Origin: Flavobacteriales bacterium
Lineage (GTDB): Bacteria > Bacteroidota > Bacteroidia > Flavobacteriales_D > Sanyastnellaceae
Length of the DNA: 64,000 nt
Assembly: GCA_016722445.1 (NCBI GenBank)
Contig: JADKIZ010000024.1
Span: 3,897-67,896, forward strand
Direction of reading: 5' to 3'
In this document: one piece after another, positions 33,842-45,160 of the stretch
How the letters are laid out: each line of letters opens with the position of its first letter
Position numbering within the stretch: the stretch's first letter is position 1
Position numbers and translations under genes: made by a program
The notes under the pieces: model-generated
Seen by the model: only the letters and a program-made list of their open reading frames with translations
What the model was told of the DNA's origin: nothing
Database searches by the model: none

Positions 33842-34633
33842 TCAGCAACCACATTTATTGTGGTATATAGTTTTCGGTTTCCTTTTAGCAAATCGTCGCA
33901 CACGTATGGAGTCTCTTTTTGCATCATAAGTAATCTCAACCTTTTCATCATCGAAAATGCGAAGATCCACTTGCTGAAGTATGGTATCTTTTTCAGAGGG
34001 ATAAATGTCTTGGATTTCTCCCGCTTTATTGGCCGACAAGCCATAATTGGATGCGGAAGTGAAGAAAATGAAACTACTGATGTTGTTCCAATAAAAGCAT
34101 TTCTGCGGACTTCCCATATTCCAGCCTTTTTTTGTCATTCTACTAAACGTTGGAAAACAAGCTTGATCGATGTACATGCCATAAATGGTGTCTTGATCAT
34201 TCGAATTTTTAATACGTAAAGTGATCTCAGGTCTGTCCTGCAATATCAATTGTTGTACGGCTAAATATTGTTCATGTGCTTCCTGTGATTCGTCTGGAGA
34301 TGGAATTTTGGTAAGCTGTTCGTAAAGACTTAATTTGGTGATATCAACTGAACCGCAACAATTTTGAAAGAAAACATAGATGCTGTCCGGTTTAAAATTG
34401 CACAACACATAATCCCTTTTTATCGTTGGATCGTCTTCTACAAAATACAGCGAATCAAGTTGTGGATAATGAGTTTGAAATTGAACTTCTTCCCCTTCAA
34501 CTGTTTGTTGCACTCCATTGATCTTCACACTTAAAGATCCCATGGTAGAGTATATGCGAAAAGACTTTGTTTTTCCTTGAACTGTAGAACAATATGTCAT
34601 CAGAATGAGGATGATGATGGTAATTCTTGACAT
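33842..34633 (-). CDS. Secreted protein of unknown function
   Basis: 263 residues with a short signal peptide (MSRITIIILILMTYCSTVQG). The mature part looks beta-rich at first (KSFRIYSTMGSLSVKINGVQQ), then a helical segment (ESQEAHEQYLAVQQLILQ), then strands with several Cys residues and a basic C-terminus RVRRFAKRKPK ending CGC. No enzyme, lipobox or T9SS domain is visible. It lies between two T9SS cargo genes on the same strand, so it may be exported with them. Family not recognised. Confidence 0.55.
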   Translation of the reverse strand: MSRITIIILILMTYCSTVQGKTKSFRIYSTMGSLSVKINGVQQTVEGEEVQFQTHYPQLDSLYFVEDDPTIKRDYVLCNFKPDSIYVFFQNCCGSVDITKLSLYEQLTKIPSPDESQEAHEQYLAVQQLILQDRPEITLRIKNSNDQDTIYGMYIDQACFPTFSRMTKKGWNMGSPQKCFYWNNISSFIFFTSASNYGLSANKAGEIQDIYPSEKDTILQQVDLRIFDDEKVEITYDAKRDSIRVRRFAKRKPKTIYHNKCGC

Positions 34634-34661
34634 ATTCCAGCTCTTGATTTTCTTTTATCCA

Positions 34662-36113
34662 TTAGTTTTCTACCACAATCAACTCCCAATAGTGGTGGTG
34701 TTCTCCAACGATTGTAAGGGTATAAACGCCATTCGCATTTGTCGAGAATTCTATTTGGTTGTTACCAGGATACGCTTCACCTTCCCAAATGATTTGACCG
34801 GTCGAATTATAGAGTGTCAGTTTTCCTTTTTCAGTGAGAGATGAGTGATAGGTGAATCTTCCCTGATTTGGATTCGGGAATACGTTATTTTTTCCAGATG
34901 AAATATCTGGTGTGAAAGAACTGCCTGTCAATTCAAATGCACCACAATCCAATGTTTCGTCAGCTACCCGCTCAATGAAGCTACAGGTATCTGCATATTC
35001 TAAACTCGGAATGAGTGAAAGGTTCAAGGCATTGGTCAATATTTGGGTTCCTGCATTTATGGATGGCGATTCAGAGGTTAAATGATAATCATATAGTTCT
35101 GGATCAATGAACTGAAGGGATGGTATTGAAGAACTGAAGATGTTGTTGGCGCTATCTAAGCTTAGAGGCTCCCCAATAATTAGTCCACCAGTAGCTGAAC
35201 CAGCAAGGATGTTGTTCTTTACATAAAGCAATTCAGTTCCGCTTCCAACATGAATAAAACTTCCTGTGCTCTTCTTATTGATGAATGTGTTATTTACAAT
35301 ATAAAGGGCATGTATTCCAGAATTGGTGGCTCCTTCCAGTGCATAACCTAGTAAATTGCTATTGGCTGAATTGACGCCTTGTTCAATGACATTACCAACA
35401 ATGATGGTAGTTCCACCATTTGGTAAGTCAATACTTCTGCTATCCATACTGTTTTCATTGGCGATGCGATTGTACATGATGATATTATTTCTGGCTCTGC
35501 TTTTTAATTCGTGTCCTTCAGCGATAGCATCATGACTGTAATTGTATCTGAAAATAAGGGTATCAATGTGGTTGATGTAAACATTATGCTGATAGCCTGG
35601 ATTGGCGGCGCTTCCTCCATTCAAAAATTCAGAATACTCAATTGTTGTTTTACATTCATCAATATTGCCACAAAGAATTCCCATTTCATTGGAGACAAAC
35701 CTACATGAGGTGACTAGTAGGTTTTTACCTTCCTGTCGAATACCAGCTCCATTATGATCAACCACTGTAGCATTGGCAAACTCGATGTTGTGGATGTGAA
35801 TGCCATCTCCTGCAACAACGAAGATTCCTTTGCCGTTGGTCATATCATTGGCAATATTGGAGCCCGCTTCAAGCCGTGGTCTGCCGCCTATTCCTGCGAT
35901 AAAGAGATCATCCTGATTCCAACTTACTTGTACATCATTTACATAAGTAGCGGCTTCAATCAAAATACTATCACCGTTTGAAACAAGATCTGATATTTCA
36001 CTGCAATAGAAGTATGGACCACTCGGACTGATGATCCATGTTGACGAATGGAGCGCTGAAAAAGCGAATGTGGAAAGCAGAGCTACTAAGATTTTCAGGT
36101 ATGTTTTACTCAT
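34662..36113 (-). CDS. Secreted right-handed beta-helix protein with T9SS type A C-terminus
   Basis: I choose ATG 36113 (MSKTYLKILVALLSTFAFSA), giving a signal peptide and 483 residues. The body has parallel beta-helix turns typical of pectate-lyase-like proteins: IHNIEFANATVVDHNGAGI, LLVTSCRFVSNEMGILCGN, NVYINHIDTLIFRYNYSHD, NNIIMYNRIANENSM and IVNNTFINK. The last 75 residues match the T9SS type A sorting domain (NVFPNPNQGRFTYHS, LYNSTGQIIWEGE, ANGVYTLTIV). A surface polysaccharide lyase or binding protein is plausible, but no catalytic residues can be assigned. Confidence 0.8.
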   Translation of the reverse strand: MSKTYLKILVALLSTFAFSALHSSTWIISPSGPYFYCSEISDLVSNGDSILIEAATYVNDVQVSWNQDDLFIAGIGGRPRLEAGSNIANDMTNGKGIFVVAGDGIHIHNIEFANATVVDHNGAGIRQEGKNLLVTSCRFVSNEMGILCGNIDECKTTIEYSEFLNGGSAANPGYQHNVYINHIDTLIFRYNYSHDAIAEGHELKSRARNNIIMYNRIANENSMDSRSIDLPNGGTTIIVGNVIEQGVNSANSNLLGYALEGATNSGIHALYIVNNTFINKKSTGSFIHVGSGTELLYVKNNILAGSATGGLIIGEPLSLDSANNIFSSSIPSLQFIDPELYDYHLTSESPSINAGTQILTNALNLSLIPSLEYADTCSFIERVADETLDCGAFELTGSSFTPDISSGKNNVFPNPNQGRFTYHSSLTEKGKLTLYNSTGQIIWEGEAYPGNNQIEFSTNANGVYTLTIVGEHHHYWELIVVEN

Positions 36114-36237
36114 ATAGAATTGAGGCTTGATGTAAATATAGGTTGACAAGCCTTTGGTATCTCGACCAATTGTTTTCATGAATTAGATGATATTTGGTAG
36201 ATAGCTTGTTGAGATACAAACTGTGAAATGATAAAAC

Positions 36238-36267
36238 AAAAAAGCCCGGCTATCAGCCAGGCTTTTT
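36238..36267 (-). terminator. Rho-independent terminator after rpoC
   Basis: On the minus strand, AAAAAGCCTGGCT-GAT-AGCCGGGCTTTTTT forms a GC-rich stem followed by a run of T, 25 bases past the rpoC stop. It closes the long tRNA-tuf-ribosomal-rpo transcript and also ends the region before the beta-helix gene. Confidence 0.85.
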
Positions 36268-36291
36268 ATATAATCAAATTTGAAATTCAAA

Positions 36292-39200
36292 TTATCCAAC
36301 GCGCTCTTCGCTCACCACATTGCCGCCTGAACCGCGCTTCGCAACGAGATTGACATAATCTTCGCTGTTTCCGACGATCATCTTCTGGAATTTGCGTACT
36401 CCAGAACCAGCAGGTATTGGGTGACCAACGATTACGTTTTCTTTCAGGCCGATCAGGTAATCTGTTTTTCCCTGAACCGCTGCTTCATTCAGAACTTTTG
36501 TAGTTTCCTGGAACGATGCTGCTGAAATCCATGAATCGGTCTGCAATGATGCACGTGTGATACCCTGAAGCATTGGACGAGCTGTTGAAGTCACCGCTTC
36601 GCGCGCTACAATCTCTTGCTTGTCTTTGCGCTTCAATTGTGAGTTTTCATCACGGAGGTTGCGCACACTGATGATCTGACCAACTTGATAGCGATCACTG
36701 TCACCAGAATCTACCACAACCATTTTATCAAAGAGCAACTCGTTTTCTTCGAGGAATTCTGCCTTATCTACGTTTGTACCTTCGAGGAATCTGGTGTCAC
36801 CTGCATCGGTAATCTCTACCTTACGCATCATCTGACGAACAATTACTTCGAAGTGTTTATCGTTGATTTTCACACCCTGCAGACGGTATACTTCCTGAAT
36901 TTCATTCACCAAATATTCCTGTACCGCTGTTGGTCCTTGAATATCGAGAATGTCTCCCGGAGAAATTGCACCATCTGAAAGTTGCATACCGGCACGTACA
37001 AAGTCACCATCCTGAACCAGAATGTGCTTGGAGAGTGGAATGAGATATTTCTTCTCTTCACCTGTACGGGCTTTCACTGCAATTTCACGATTACCACGTT
37101 TGATTTTACCGTACTCTACAATTCCGTCGATTTCAGTAACAACAGCTGGGTTTGATGGATTACGCGCTTCGAACAATTCCGTCACACGTGGAAGACCACC
37201 GGTGATATCGCTTGTCTTACCAGACATACGAGGAATTTTCACAAGCACAACACCTTTACCAACCTTCGCTCCGTTTTCAACGTTGAGGTGAGCTCCCACT
37301 GGAAGTGAGTAAACTTTTACAACCTCTTTGTTTCGTACGATTTCAATCGCAGGGTTCTTTTTCTTGTCTTTTGTTTCAATGATCACTTTCTCAGAGAAAC
37401 CGGTTTGTTCATCGAGTTCAGTTTTGAAAGTAATACCTTCTTCTACTGCATCGAAACGAATGGTTCCGTCTTCTTCTGTGATGATGACACTGTTGTATGG
37501 GTCCCAATCGCAAATGAGATCGCCTTTCTTCACAGACTGGCCAACTTTTGCATAAAGAGTAGCTCCATAAGGAATGTTTGCACTGGTCAAAACACTACCT
37601 GATTTTTCGTCTTGAATTTTCAATTCAGAAGAACGAGAAACCACAATGGTTTTCAATTCACCTGTATCTGACATGAAGTCTACGGTACGCAGTTCTTCAA
37701 TTTCAATAACACCTGGGTATTTTGCCTTGATGTCCTGTTCAATAGAACCACCGCCGGCAGCACCACCCGTGTGGAACGTACGGAGTGTAAGCTGTGTACC
37801 AGGTTCACCGATGGATTGTGCAGCGATAACACCTGCTGCAAGTCCATCCTGCACCAGTTTCGCAGTTGCAAGGTCACGACCATAACATTTCGCACATACA
37901 CCACGCTTGCTTTCGCAAGTGAGTACAGAGCGAATTTCTACTTCTTCGATACCTGCAGCTTGAATGGCTTCAGCTTCATTTTCGTTGATCTGTTGTCCAG
38001 CTTCAACAATGAGGGTACCTGTTTCGGGATGTAGAATATCGTGAACACTTGTACGGCCGAGGATACGGTCTTCAAGCGTTTCAACAACTTCATCAGCTTT
38101 CTTCAATGCTGATGCAACAATTCCGCGAAGTGTTCCGCAATCAACTTCGTTGATGATGACATCCTGCGCCACATCGACAAGACGACGGGTGAGGTAACCA
38201 GCATCAGCTGTTTTCAAAGCGGTATCTGCAAGACCTTTACGGGCACCGTGGGTAGAGATGAAGTACTCAAGGATCGAAAGTCCTTCTTTAAAGTTTGCAA
38301 GGATCGGGTTTTCGATGATATCCTGACCACCCATTGCAGCGTTTTTCTGCGGCTTGGCCATCAGACCCCTCATACCTGCGAGCTGACGAATCTGCTCTTT
38401 AGAACCGCGGGCTCCTGAGTCAAACATCATGAAGATGCTGTTAAATCCTTCTTGGTCAGATTTGATCCGGTCCATGAGGATATTCGTGAGCTTCGAGTTG
38501 GTATTGGTCCAGATATCAATCACCTGATTATAACGTTCGTTATTGGTGATGAGACCCATGTTATAGCTGTCGAATACTTCCTGAACTTTGCTAGCCGCAT
38601 CATTCACGAGTTTGTCTTTCTCTGGTGGAATGATTACGTCGGTCAGTTTGAACGACAATCCACCTTTGAATGCCCAATAGTATCCGAGATCTTTGATGTC
38701 ATCAAGGAATCTTGAAGTGCGGGCAATACCCACGTGTTTCAAAATATCTCCGATGATATCACGAAGTGCTTTCTTGGTAAGAAGTGTATTGATGAATCCA
38801 ACTTCTTTCGGTACAACACGATTGAACACCACACGACCACAAGTGGTGTCGATGATGCTTGTGTTACCTGCAGAGTCGGTCCATCTTACTTTGATCTTCG
38901 CGTGAAGATCCAGTTTGCCTTCGTTGAAAGCAATGGTTACTTCTTCTTCGGAATAATATGTTTTGTTTTCTCCAAGAGCAGGGTGCTCAGGAGTTCCTTT
39001 GCGTTCTTTGGTAATATAATAAAGACCAAGTACCATGTCCTGAGAAGGTACCGTGATCGGCGCACCATTAGCAGGATTCAGGATGTTGTGTGAAGCAAGC
39101 ATGAGGAGTTGCGCTTCCAGAATTGCCGCACTACCTAGTGGCACGTGAACGGCCATCTGGTCACCGTCAAAGTCGGCGTTGAATGCCGTACAAACGAGTG

Positions 39201-40605
39201 GGTGCAACTGAATCGCTTTTCCTTCAATGAGCTTTGGCTGGAAAGCCTGAATACCAAGTCTGTGAAGGGTAGGAGCACGGTTGAGTAGAACTGGATGTCC
39301 TTTCAATACGTTTTCCAAAATATCCCAAACTACCGCTTCTTTTTTATCTACAATTTTCTTCGCAGATTTTACGGTCTTTACAATACCTCTTTCAATCATC
39401 TTACGGATGATGAATGGCTTGAAAAGCTCGGCTGCCATGTCTTTCGGCAATCCACACTCGTGCAGTTTCAATTCAGGTCCTACAACAATTACCGAACGTG
39501 CAGAATAGTCAACACGTTTACCGAGGAGGTTCTGACGGAAACGTCCTTGTTTACCTTTCAATGAATCTGAAAGTGATTTCAGTGGACGATTGCTTTCTGT
39601 TTTAACAGCAGATGATTTACGGCTGTTGTCAAACAATGAATCCACAGCTTCCTGAAGCATACGTTTCTCGTTACGGAGAATCACTTCTGGTGCTTTGATT
39701 TCAACAAGTCTCTTCAGACGGTTGTTACGGATGATCACACGACGATAAAGGTCATTCAGGTCGGATGTTGCAAAACGCCCACCATCAAGTGGAACAAGCG
39801 GACGAAGTTCCGGTGGAATCACGGGAACTACTTTGGTAATCATCCATTCAGGACGATTGGTCACGCGTGTATTTGCATCGCGGAATGCCTCAACAACCTG
39901 AAGACGCTTCAGCGCTTCGTTTTTACGTTGCTGTGAAGTTTCAACATTCGCTTTGTGACGAAGTTCGTATGACAACTCATCCAATTTCACTTTCGCAAGC
40001 AAATCATAGAGTGCTTCTGCACCCATTTTCGCTACAAATTTGTTGGGGTCTTTGTCATCGAGGTATTGATTTTCCTTCGGAAGTTTCTCTACGATATCGA
40101 GGTATTCTTCTTCTGTAAGGAAATCATAATCCTGAAGGGAATTGCCTTCAGCATTGGTTGCAGGACCTGCATTCACTACCACATAACGCTCGTAGTAAAT
40201 GATTTGATCGAGCTTTTTAGTCGGAAGACCTAAGAGGTAACCGATTTTGTTTGGAAGTGAACGGAAGTACCAAATGTGAGCTACCGGCACACTCAAAGTA
40301 ATGTGACCTGTACGCTCACGACGTACCTTTTTCTCAGTTACTTCCACACCGCAGCGGTCACAAACGATTCCTTTGTAACGAATACGTTTGTATTTACCAC
40401 AGTGACATTCGTAATCCTTTACAGGACCGAAGATTTTTTCGCAGAAAAGACCATCGCGTTCCGGTTTGTATGTACGGTAGTTGATGGTTTCCGGCTTCAG
40501 AACCTCACCATGTGAACGTTCCAGAATTTCTTCCGGTGACGCCAGACTAATGGTGATCGATTTGAAATCGCTATTCGGACGTGCTACTTTTTTAGCTTGA
40601 AGCAT
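36292..40605 (-). CDS. rpoC: RpoC, RNA polymerase beta-prime subunit
   Basis: 1,437 residues, uninterrupted and of the length usual in Bacteroidota. The N-terminal zinc ribbon is visible (CHCGKYKRIRYKGIVCDRCG, about residues 68-88), as is the active-site loop NADFDGDQMAVHVPL (about 475-490, three Asp ligands for Mg), the bridge-helix/trigger-loop region GSRGSKEQIRQLAGMRGLM-like block, and the second zinc site CESKRGVCAKCYG. It lies 89 bases after rpoB on the same strand. The plus-strand open frames inside it are antisense shadows. Confidence 0.98.
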   Translation of the reverse strand: MLQAKKVARPNSDFKSITISLASPEEILERSHGEVLKPETINYRTYKPERDGLFCEKIFGPVKDYECHCGKYKRIRYKGIVCDRCGVEVTEKKVRRERTGHITLSVPVAHIWYFRSLPNKIGYLLGLPTKKLDQIIYYERYVVVNAGPATNAEGNSLQDYDFLTEEEYLDIVEKLPKENQYLDDKDPNKFVAKMGAEALYDLLAKVKLDELSYELRHKANVETSQQRKNEALKRLQVVEAFRDANTRVTNRPEWMITKVVPVIPPELRPLVPLDGGRFATSDLNDLYRRVIIRNNRLKRLVEIKAPEVILRNEKRMLQEAVDSLFDNSRKSSAVKTESNRPLKSLSDSLKGKQGRFRQNLLGKRVDYSARSVIVVGPELKLHECGLPKDMAAELFKPFIIRKMIERGIVKTVKSAKKIVDKKEAVVWDILENVLKGHPVLLNRAPTLHRLGIQAFQPKLIEGKAIQLHPLVCTAFNADFDGDQMAVHVPLGSAAILEAQLLMLASHNILNPANGAPITVPSQDMVLGLYYITKERKGTPEHPALGENKTYYSEEEVTIAFNEGKLDLHAKIKVRWTDSAGNTSIIDTTCGRVVFNRVVPKEVGFINTLLTKKALRDIIGDILKHVGIARTSRFLDDIKDLGYYWAFKGGLSFKLTDVIIPPEKDKLVNDAASKVQEVFDSYNMGLITNNERYNQVIDIWTNTNSKLTNILMDRIKSDQEGFNSIFMMFDSGARGSKEQIRQLAGMRGLMAKPQKNAAMGGQDIIENPILANFKEGLSILEYFISTHGARKGLADTALKTADAGYLTRRLVDVAQDVIINEVDCGTLRGIVASALKKADEVVETLEDRILGRTSVHDILHPETGTLIVEAGQQINENEAEAIQAAGIEEVEIRSVLTCESKRGVCAKCYGRDLATAKLVQDGLAAGVIAAQSIGEPGTQLTLRTFHTGGAAGGGSIEQDIKAKYPGVIEIEELRTVDFMSDTGELKTIVVSRSSELKIQDEKSGSVLTSANIPYGATLYAKVGQSVKKGDLICDWDPYNSVIITEEDGTIRFDAVEEGITFKTELDEQTGFSEKVIIETKDKKKNPAIEIVRNKEVVKVYSLPVGAHLNVENGAKVGKGVVLVKIPRMSGKTSDITGGLPRVTELFEARNPSNPAVVTEIDGIVEYGKIKRGNREIAVKARTGEEKKYLIPLSKHILVQDGDFVRAGMQLSDGAISPGDILDIQGPTAVQEYLVNEIQEVYRLQGVKINDKHFEVIVRQMMRKVEITDAGDTRFLEGTNVDKAEFLEENELLFDKMVVVDSGDSDRYQVGQIISVRNLRDENSQLKRKDKQEIVAREAVTSTARPMLQGITRASLQTDSWISAASFQETTKVLNEAAVQGKTDYLIGLKENVIVGHPIPAGSGVRKFQKMIVGNSEDYVNLVAKRGSGGNVVSEERVG

Positions 40606-40694
40606 TATGTTATCCTTTTTCTGGTGTTTCTATTGTTCGTTGTTCTATCGCAAGTGAGTAGTATAATACTCTTCACTTATTCAGAGCATAGCCC

Positions 40695-43600
40695 TTATAA
40701 GGTTTGGTTCAGGGTAATATTCAACCCGAGACCACGCAATTCATGCAGAAGTACATTGAAGGATTCCGGTATACCTGGTACAGGCATATTTTCTCCTTTT
40801 ACAATACACTCGTAAGCTTTCGCTCTACCCAGTACATCATCCGATTTAACAGTGAGAATTTCCTGGAGAATGTTTGCCGCACCGAATGCTTCAAGTGCCC
40901 AAACCTCCATCTCACCAAATCGCTGACCACCGAACTGAGCCTTACCACCAAGCGGCTGCTGGGTGATGAGAGAGTATGGTCCGATAGAACGAGCGTGCAT
41001 TTTGTCATCAACCATGTGACTTAGTTTGATCATATAGATCACACCTACTGTCGCCTCTTGTTCAAAACGCTCTCCGGTACCACCGTCATAGAGATAAGTA
41101 ACTCCCCATTCTGGTACTCCGGCATCGGTCATTTCCTGCTGAATTTCTTTGAGTGAAGCACCGTCGAAGATTGGTGTGGCGAAACGTTTTCCAGTATTCA
41201 TACCTGCCCAACCAAGTACAGTTTCGTAAATCTGTCCAAGGTTCATACGCGATGGTACACCAAGAGGGTTGAGTACGATGTCTACTGTTGTTCCGTCTTC
41301 GAGGAATGGCATATCCTCGTCACGTACGATACGGGCTACAATACCCTTGTTACCGTGACGACCTGCCATCTTATCACCCACACGAAGTTTACGCTTCTGT
41401 GCGATATACACTTTCGCAAGTTTCACAATACCTGCTGGTAGTTCATCACCAACTGTCAATTGGAATTTCTTGCGCTTATAAGATCCAAGAACTTCGTTGT
41501 AACGCATGTTGAAATTGTGCACACAACGTTTCACCAATGTATTGGTTGGTTCGTCTTTCGTCCAGCCTTCTGCATTCACCACGCTATAATCGATGGTTGA
41601 AAGTGATTTTGCTGTGAATTTCGTTCCTTTCTTGATTTGCTCTTCTTTGAAGTAGTTGTATACACCTTGACACGTCTGATCTTTTTACGATCGCAATCAA
41701 TTTGTCTACAAGCACTTTTTTAAGATCCATGACTTCTTTTTCATGTTCCTTATCCAAAGCTTCAACAATGGCTTTTTCGTTGGTCTTAACTGGCTTCTTA
41801 TCCTTAATGGTACGGGAGAAGAGCTTTTTGTCAATCACAACACCTGTTGCACTTGGTGGAACTTTCAAAGAGGCATCCTTCACATCACCGGCTTTATCAC
41901 CGAAGATTGCGCGGAGGAGTTTTTCTTCCGGAGTCGGATCAGTTTCTCCTTTCGGAGTGATCTTACCGATCAGGATATCACCTTCTTTTACCTCAGCACC
42001 AACGCGAATGATACCGTTTTCATCGAGGTCTTTGGTTGCTTCTTCACTTACGTTTGGAATATCTGCTGTCAATTCTTCAACACCGCGTTTGGTATCGCGA
42101 ACTTCAGTAGTATACTCATCAACGTGAATAGAAGTAAAGATATCGTCACGTACTACACGTTCAGAAATTACGATCGCATCTTCAAAGTTGTATCCTTTCC
42201 ATGGCATGAAGGCCACTTTCAGGTTACGACCGATGGCAAGTTCACCACCTTTCGTAGAATATCCTTCAACCATGATCTGACCTTTCACAACACGCTCACC
42301 TTTGGTCACAAGAGGACGAAGGTTTACAGTTGTACTTTGGTTGGTCTTCATGAATTTGCGGATGATATAAGATTTCACCGGAGTGTTGAAACTCACGAGT
42401 TCATCTTCTTCACTGCGCTTATAACGTACACGAATTTCAGTAGCATCAACATATTCAACTACACCGTCACCTTCTGCTGCGAGAAGTACACGTGAATCTG
42501 CAGCTACTCGTCCTTCGAGACCGGTACCTACGATTGGAGCTTCAGGACGCATCAAAGGCACAGCCTGACGCATCATGTTCGATCCCATCAGTGCACGGTT
42601 CGCGTCATCGTGTTCAAGGAACGGAATGAGCGATGCTGCTATCGATGCAATCTGGTTTGGAGCAACGTCCATCAAACTCAGACGTTCCGGATGAATTACC
42701 GGGAAGTCTCCTTCAAGACGTGCTTTTACATTTGATGAAAGGAAGTTACCTTTTTCGTCGATCTCAGCATTTGCTTGTGCGATTACTTTGGTATCTTCAT
42801 CTTCCGCTGTCAGGTATGTTACACCTGAGTTGTTCATCACTGCTTTTCCATTTTCAACTTTACGATACGGAGTTTCGATGAATCCGAGTCTGTTGATTTT
42901 GGCATAAACGCAAAGTGATGAAATAAGACCGATGTTCGGACCTTCTGGTGTTTCGATGGTGCAGAGTCGGCCATAGTGCGTATAGTGAACGTCGCGGACT
43001 TCGAATCCAGCACGTTCGCGAGAGAGACCACCAGGTCCGAGTGCAGACATACGACGCTTGTGAGTTACCTCGGCAAGCGGATTGGTCTGATCCATGAACT
43101 GTGACAACTGGTTCGTTCCGAAGAATGAATTGATCACCGAAGAAAGTGTCTTGGCATTGATCAAGTCAATAGGAGTGAAGACCTCATTGTCACGAACGTT
43201 CATACGCTCGCGGATGGTGCGGGCCATACGGGCCAAACCAACTGCAAACTGGTTGTAAAGTTGTTCGCCAACTGTACGAACACGACGGTTCGACAAGTGG
43301 TCGATATCATCCACATCGGCTTTGGAGTTAACCAACTCGATGAGGTATTTGATGATCTGAATAATATCGTCCTTGGTGAGGGTACGATTCTGCGAATTGG
43401 TGTTTCCAAGTTTTCTGTTGATACGGAAACGACCAACTTCACCAAGGTCATATCTCTGCTCAGAGAAGAAGAGTTTGTCGATCACGCTACGTGCTGTTTC
43501 CAAATCTGGTGGTTCAGCATTACGCAACTGACGGTAGATGTATTCCACCGCTTCTTTTTCTGAGTTTGAAGTATCTTTTTGAAGGGTGTTGTGGATCAGT

Positions 43601-44559
43601 GTAAAATCAGCAGAATTCGACTCTTCTTTGTGAAGAATAATCGATTTGGTTCCGCTGTCTACAATAATGTCGATGTGTTGATTTTCAAGAACGGTTTCGC
43701 GGTCAAGAACAACCTCGTTACGTTCAATAGAAACCACCTCACCGGTATCCTCATCTACGAAATCTTCAATCCAGGTTTTCAATACACGGGCTGCGAGACG
43801 GCGTCCGAGCACGCGTTGAATACCTGCTTTTGAAACCTTCACTTCTTCAGCGAGGTTGAAAATCTCGAGGATCTGACGGTCACTTTCGTAACCAATCGCG
43901 CGGAGTAGGGTAGTTACCGGAAGCTTTTTCTTACGGTCGATGTAAGCGTACATCACGTTGTTGATGTCCGTTGCAAACTCAATCCATGAACCACGGAAAG
44001 GAATGATACGGGCACTGTATAATTTAGTACCATTTGCGTGGCGGCTCTGTCCGAAGAACACACCAGGTGAACGGTGAAGCTGTGATACGATCACGCGCTC
44101 TGCACCATTGATCACAAATGATCCCTGTGGGGTCATGTATGGAATGGTTCCGAGGTACACGTCCTGCACGATGGTTTCAAAATCCTCGTGTTCAGGGTCG
44201 GTACAGTAAAGCTTGAGTTTAGCTTTCAGCGGAACGCTGTAGGTAAGACCACGTTCGATACACTCTTCAATGGTGTATCGTGGAGGGTCGATGAAGTAAT
44301 CGAGGAACTCGAGTACGAACTGATTTCGGGTATCAGTGATGGGGAAGTTCTCTGAGAATACTTTGTAGAGACCTTCATTGCTTCGGTTTTCCGGGTTCGT
44401 TTCCAATTGAAAGAACTCCCGGAAGGAAGCCAACTGAATTTCCAGGAAATCTGGATATTCATAGAAACTTTTGGTTGATGAAAAGTTGTGCCTCTCATCT
44501 GATTTCTTAAGTGTTGCCAAGTCTTTTAGGTGTTTTAATTGTTCTTGTTCGCTAACCAC
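40695..44559 (-). CDS. rpoB: RpoB, RNA polymerase beta subunit, with one frameshift
   Basis: From ATG 44559 (MVSEQEQLKHLKDLATLKK) to TAA 40695, about 1,287 residues in two frames. Family landmarks include LDYFIDPPRYTIEECIERGL, the rifampicin region FFGTNQLSQFMDQTNPLAEVTHKRR followed by RMSALGPGG, and the C-terminal ELPAGIVKLAKVYIAQKRK, GDKMAGRHGNKGI and GGQRFGEMEVWALEAFG. At 41682-41686 a run of five A (minus strand) should be four: removing one turns AIVKRSDVSRC into AIVKDQTCQGVYNYFKEEQ and joins the halves. An essential gene cannot be broken, so this is most likely a sequencing or assembly error. Confidence 0.97.
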
Positions 44560-44639
44560 GCGACTTTGCTTCTCTTGTAGCCTGAGTAGTTTTCAGACAA
44601 CAAATCCGGAACTCCTGTCGGCGGATCCGGTGTATGTTG

Positions 44640-44709
44640 TGTAAACAGTTTAAGTACCGTTTACAAATGAGTTTAGGCCGCCCTTCCACACTGCGTATGG
44701 AAGGGGGCC
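44640..44709 (-). terminator. Hairpins between rplL and rpoB (attenuator-like)
   Basis: GGCC-CCCTTCC with GGAAGGG-GGCC (44676-44709) forms a strong stem, and a smaller GTAAAC/GTTTAC stem lies at 44641-44664. There is no T-run. The rplL-rpoB gap is the usual site for partial termination that lowers rpoBC expression relative to ribosomal proteins. Confidence 0.6.
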
Positions 44710-44734
44710 TCAACTATTTTAATGAGTTGTGATA

Positions 44735-45112
44735 TTACTTGATCTCAACTTTTGCTCCTGCTTCTTCAAGTTGTGTCTTCAGACCGTTTGCTTCGTCTTT
44801 AGTAACACCTGTCTTGAGAGGTGATGGAGCTTTGTCAACCGCATCTTTCGCTTCTTTCAGTCCGAGACCGGTGAGATCTTTCACCAATTTCACGACTGCA
44901 AGTTTGTTAGCGCCACCTTCTACAAGGATAACGTCAAATGCAGTTTTTTCTTCAGCTGCAGCAGCACCGCCACCAGCGGCATCAGCAACCATTACAGGAG
45001 CAGCAGCAGCTGGCTCGATACCGTAATCATCTTTCAGAATTTTGGCAAGCTCGTTGACTTCTTTTACGGTGAGGTTTACGAGGCTTTCTGCCATTGCTTT
45101 CAAATCAGCCAT
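44735..45112 (-). CDS. rplL: Ribosomal protein L7/L12
   Basis: 125 residues. The N-terminal dimerisation helix (LVNLTVKEVNELAKILKDDYG), the Ala-rich flexible hinge (about residues 35-55) and the globular C-terminal domain (FDVILVEGGANKLAVVKLVKDLTGLGLKEAKDAVDKAP, split here for length) are complete. Stalk protein that recruits translation factors including EF-Tu, encoded in the same cluster. It follows rplJ by 48 bases. Confidence 0.97.
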   Translation of the reverse strand: MADLKAMAESLVNLTVKEVNELAKILKDDYGIEPAAAAPVMVADAAGGGAAAAEEKTAFDVILVEGGANKLAVVKLVKDLTGLGLKEAKDAVDKAPSPLKTGVTKDEANGLKTQLEEAGAKVEIK

Positions 45113-45160
45113 TTTATTGGATTTTTAAAAGGTTGTTTTAATTGATAAATTGATGTTGTT

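Noticed and set aside
41682..41686. Programmed frameshift in rpoB
   Set aside because: The slippery run is only five A, no stimulating structure is evident, and many other single-base indels in the window favour sequence error.
36685..44498. Many plus-strand open frames inside rpoC and rpoB
   Set aside because: They are antisense to intact essential genes and have compositions typical of shadow frames.
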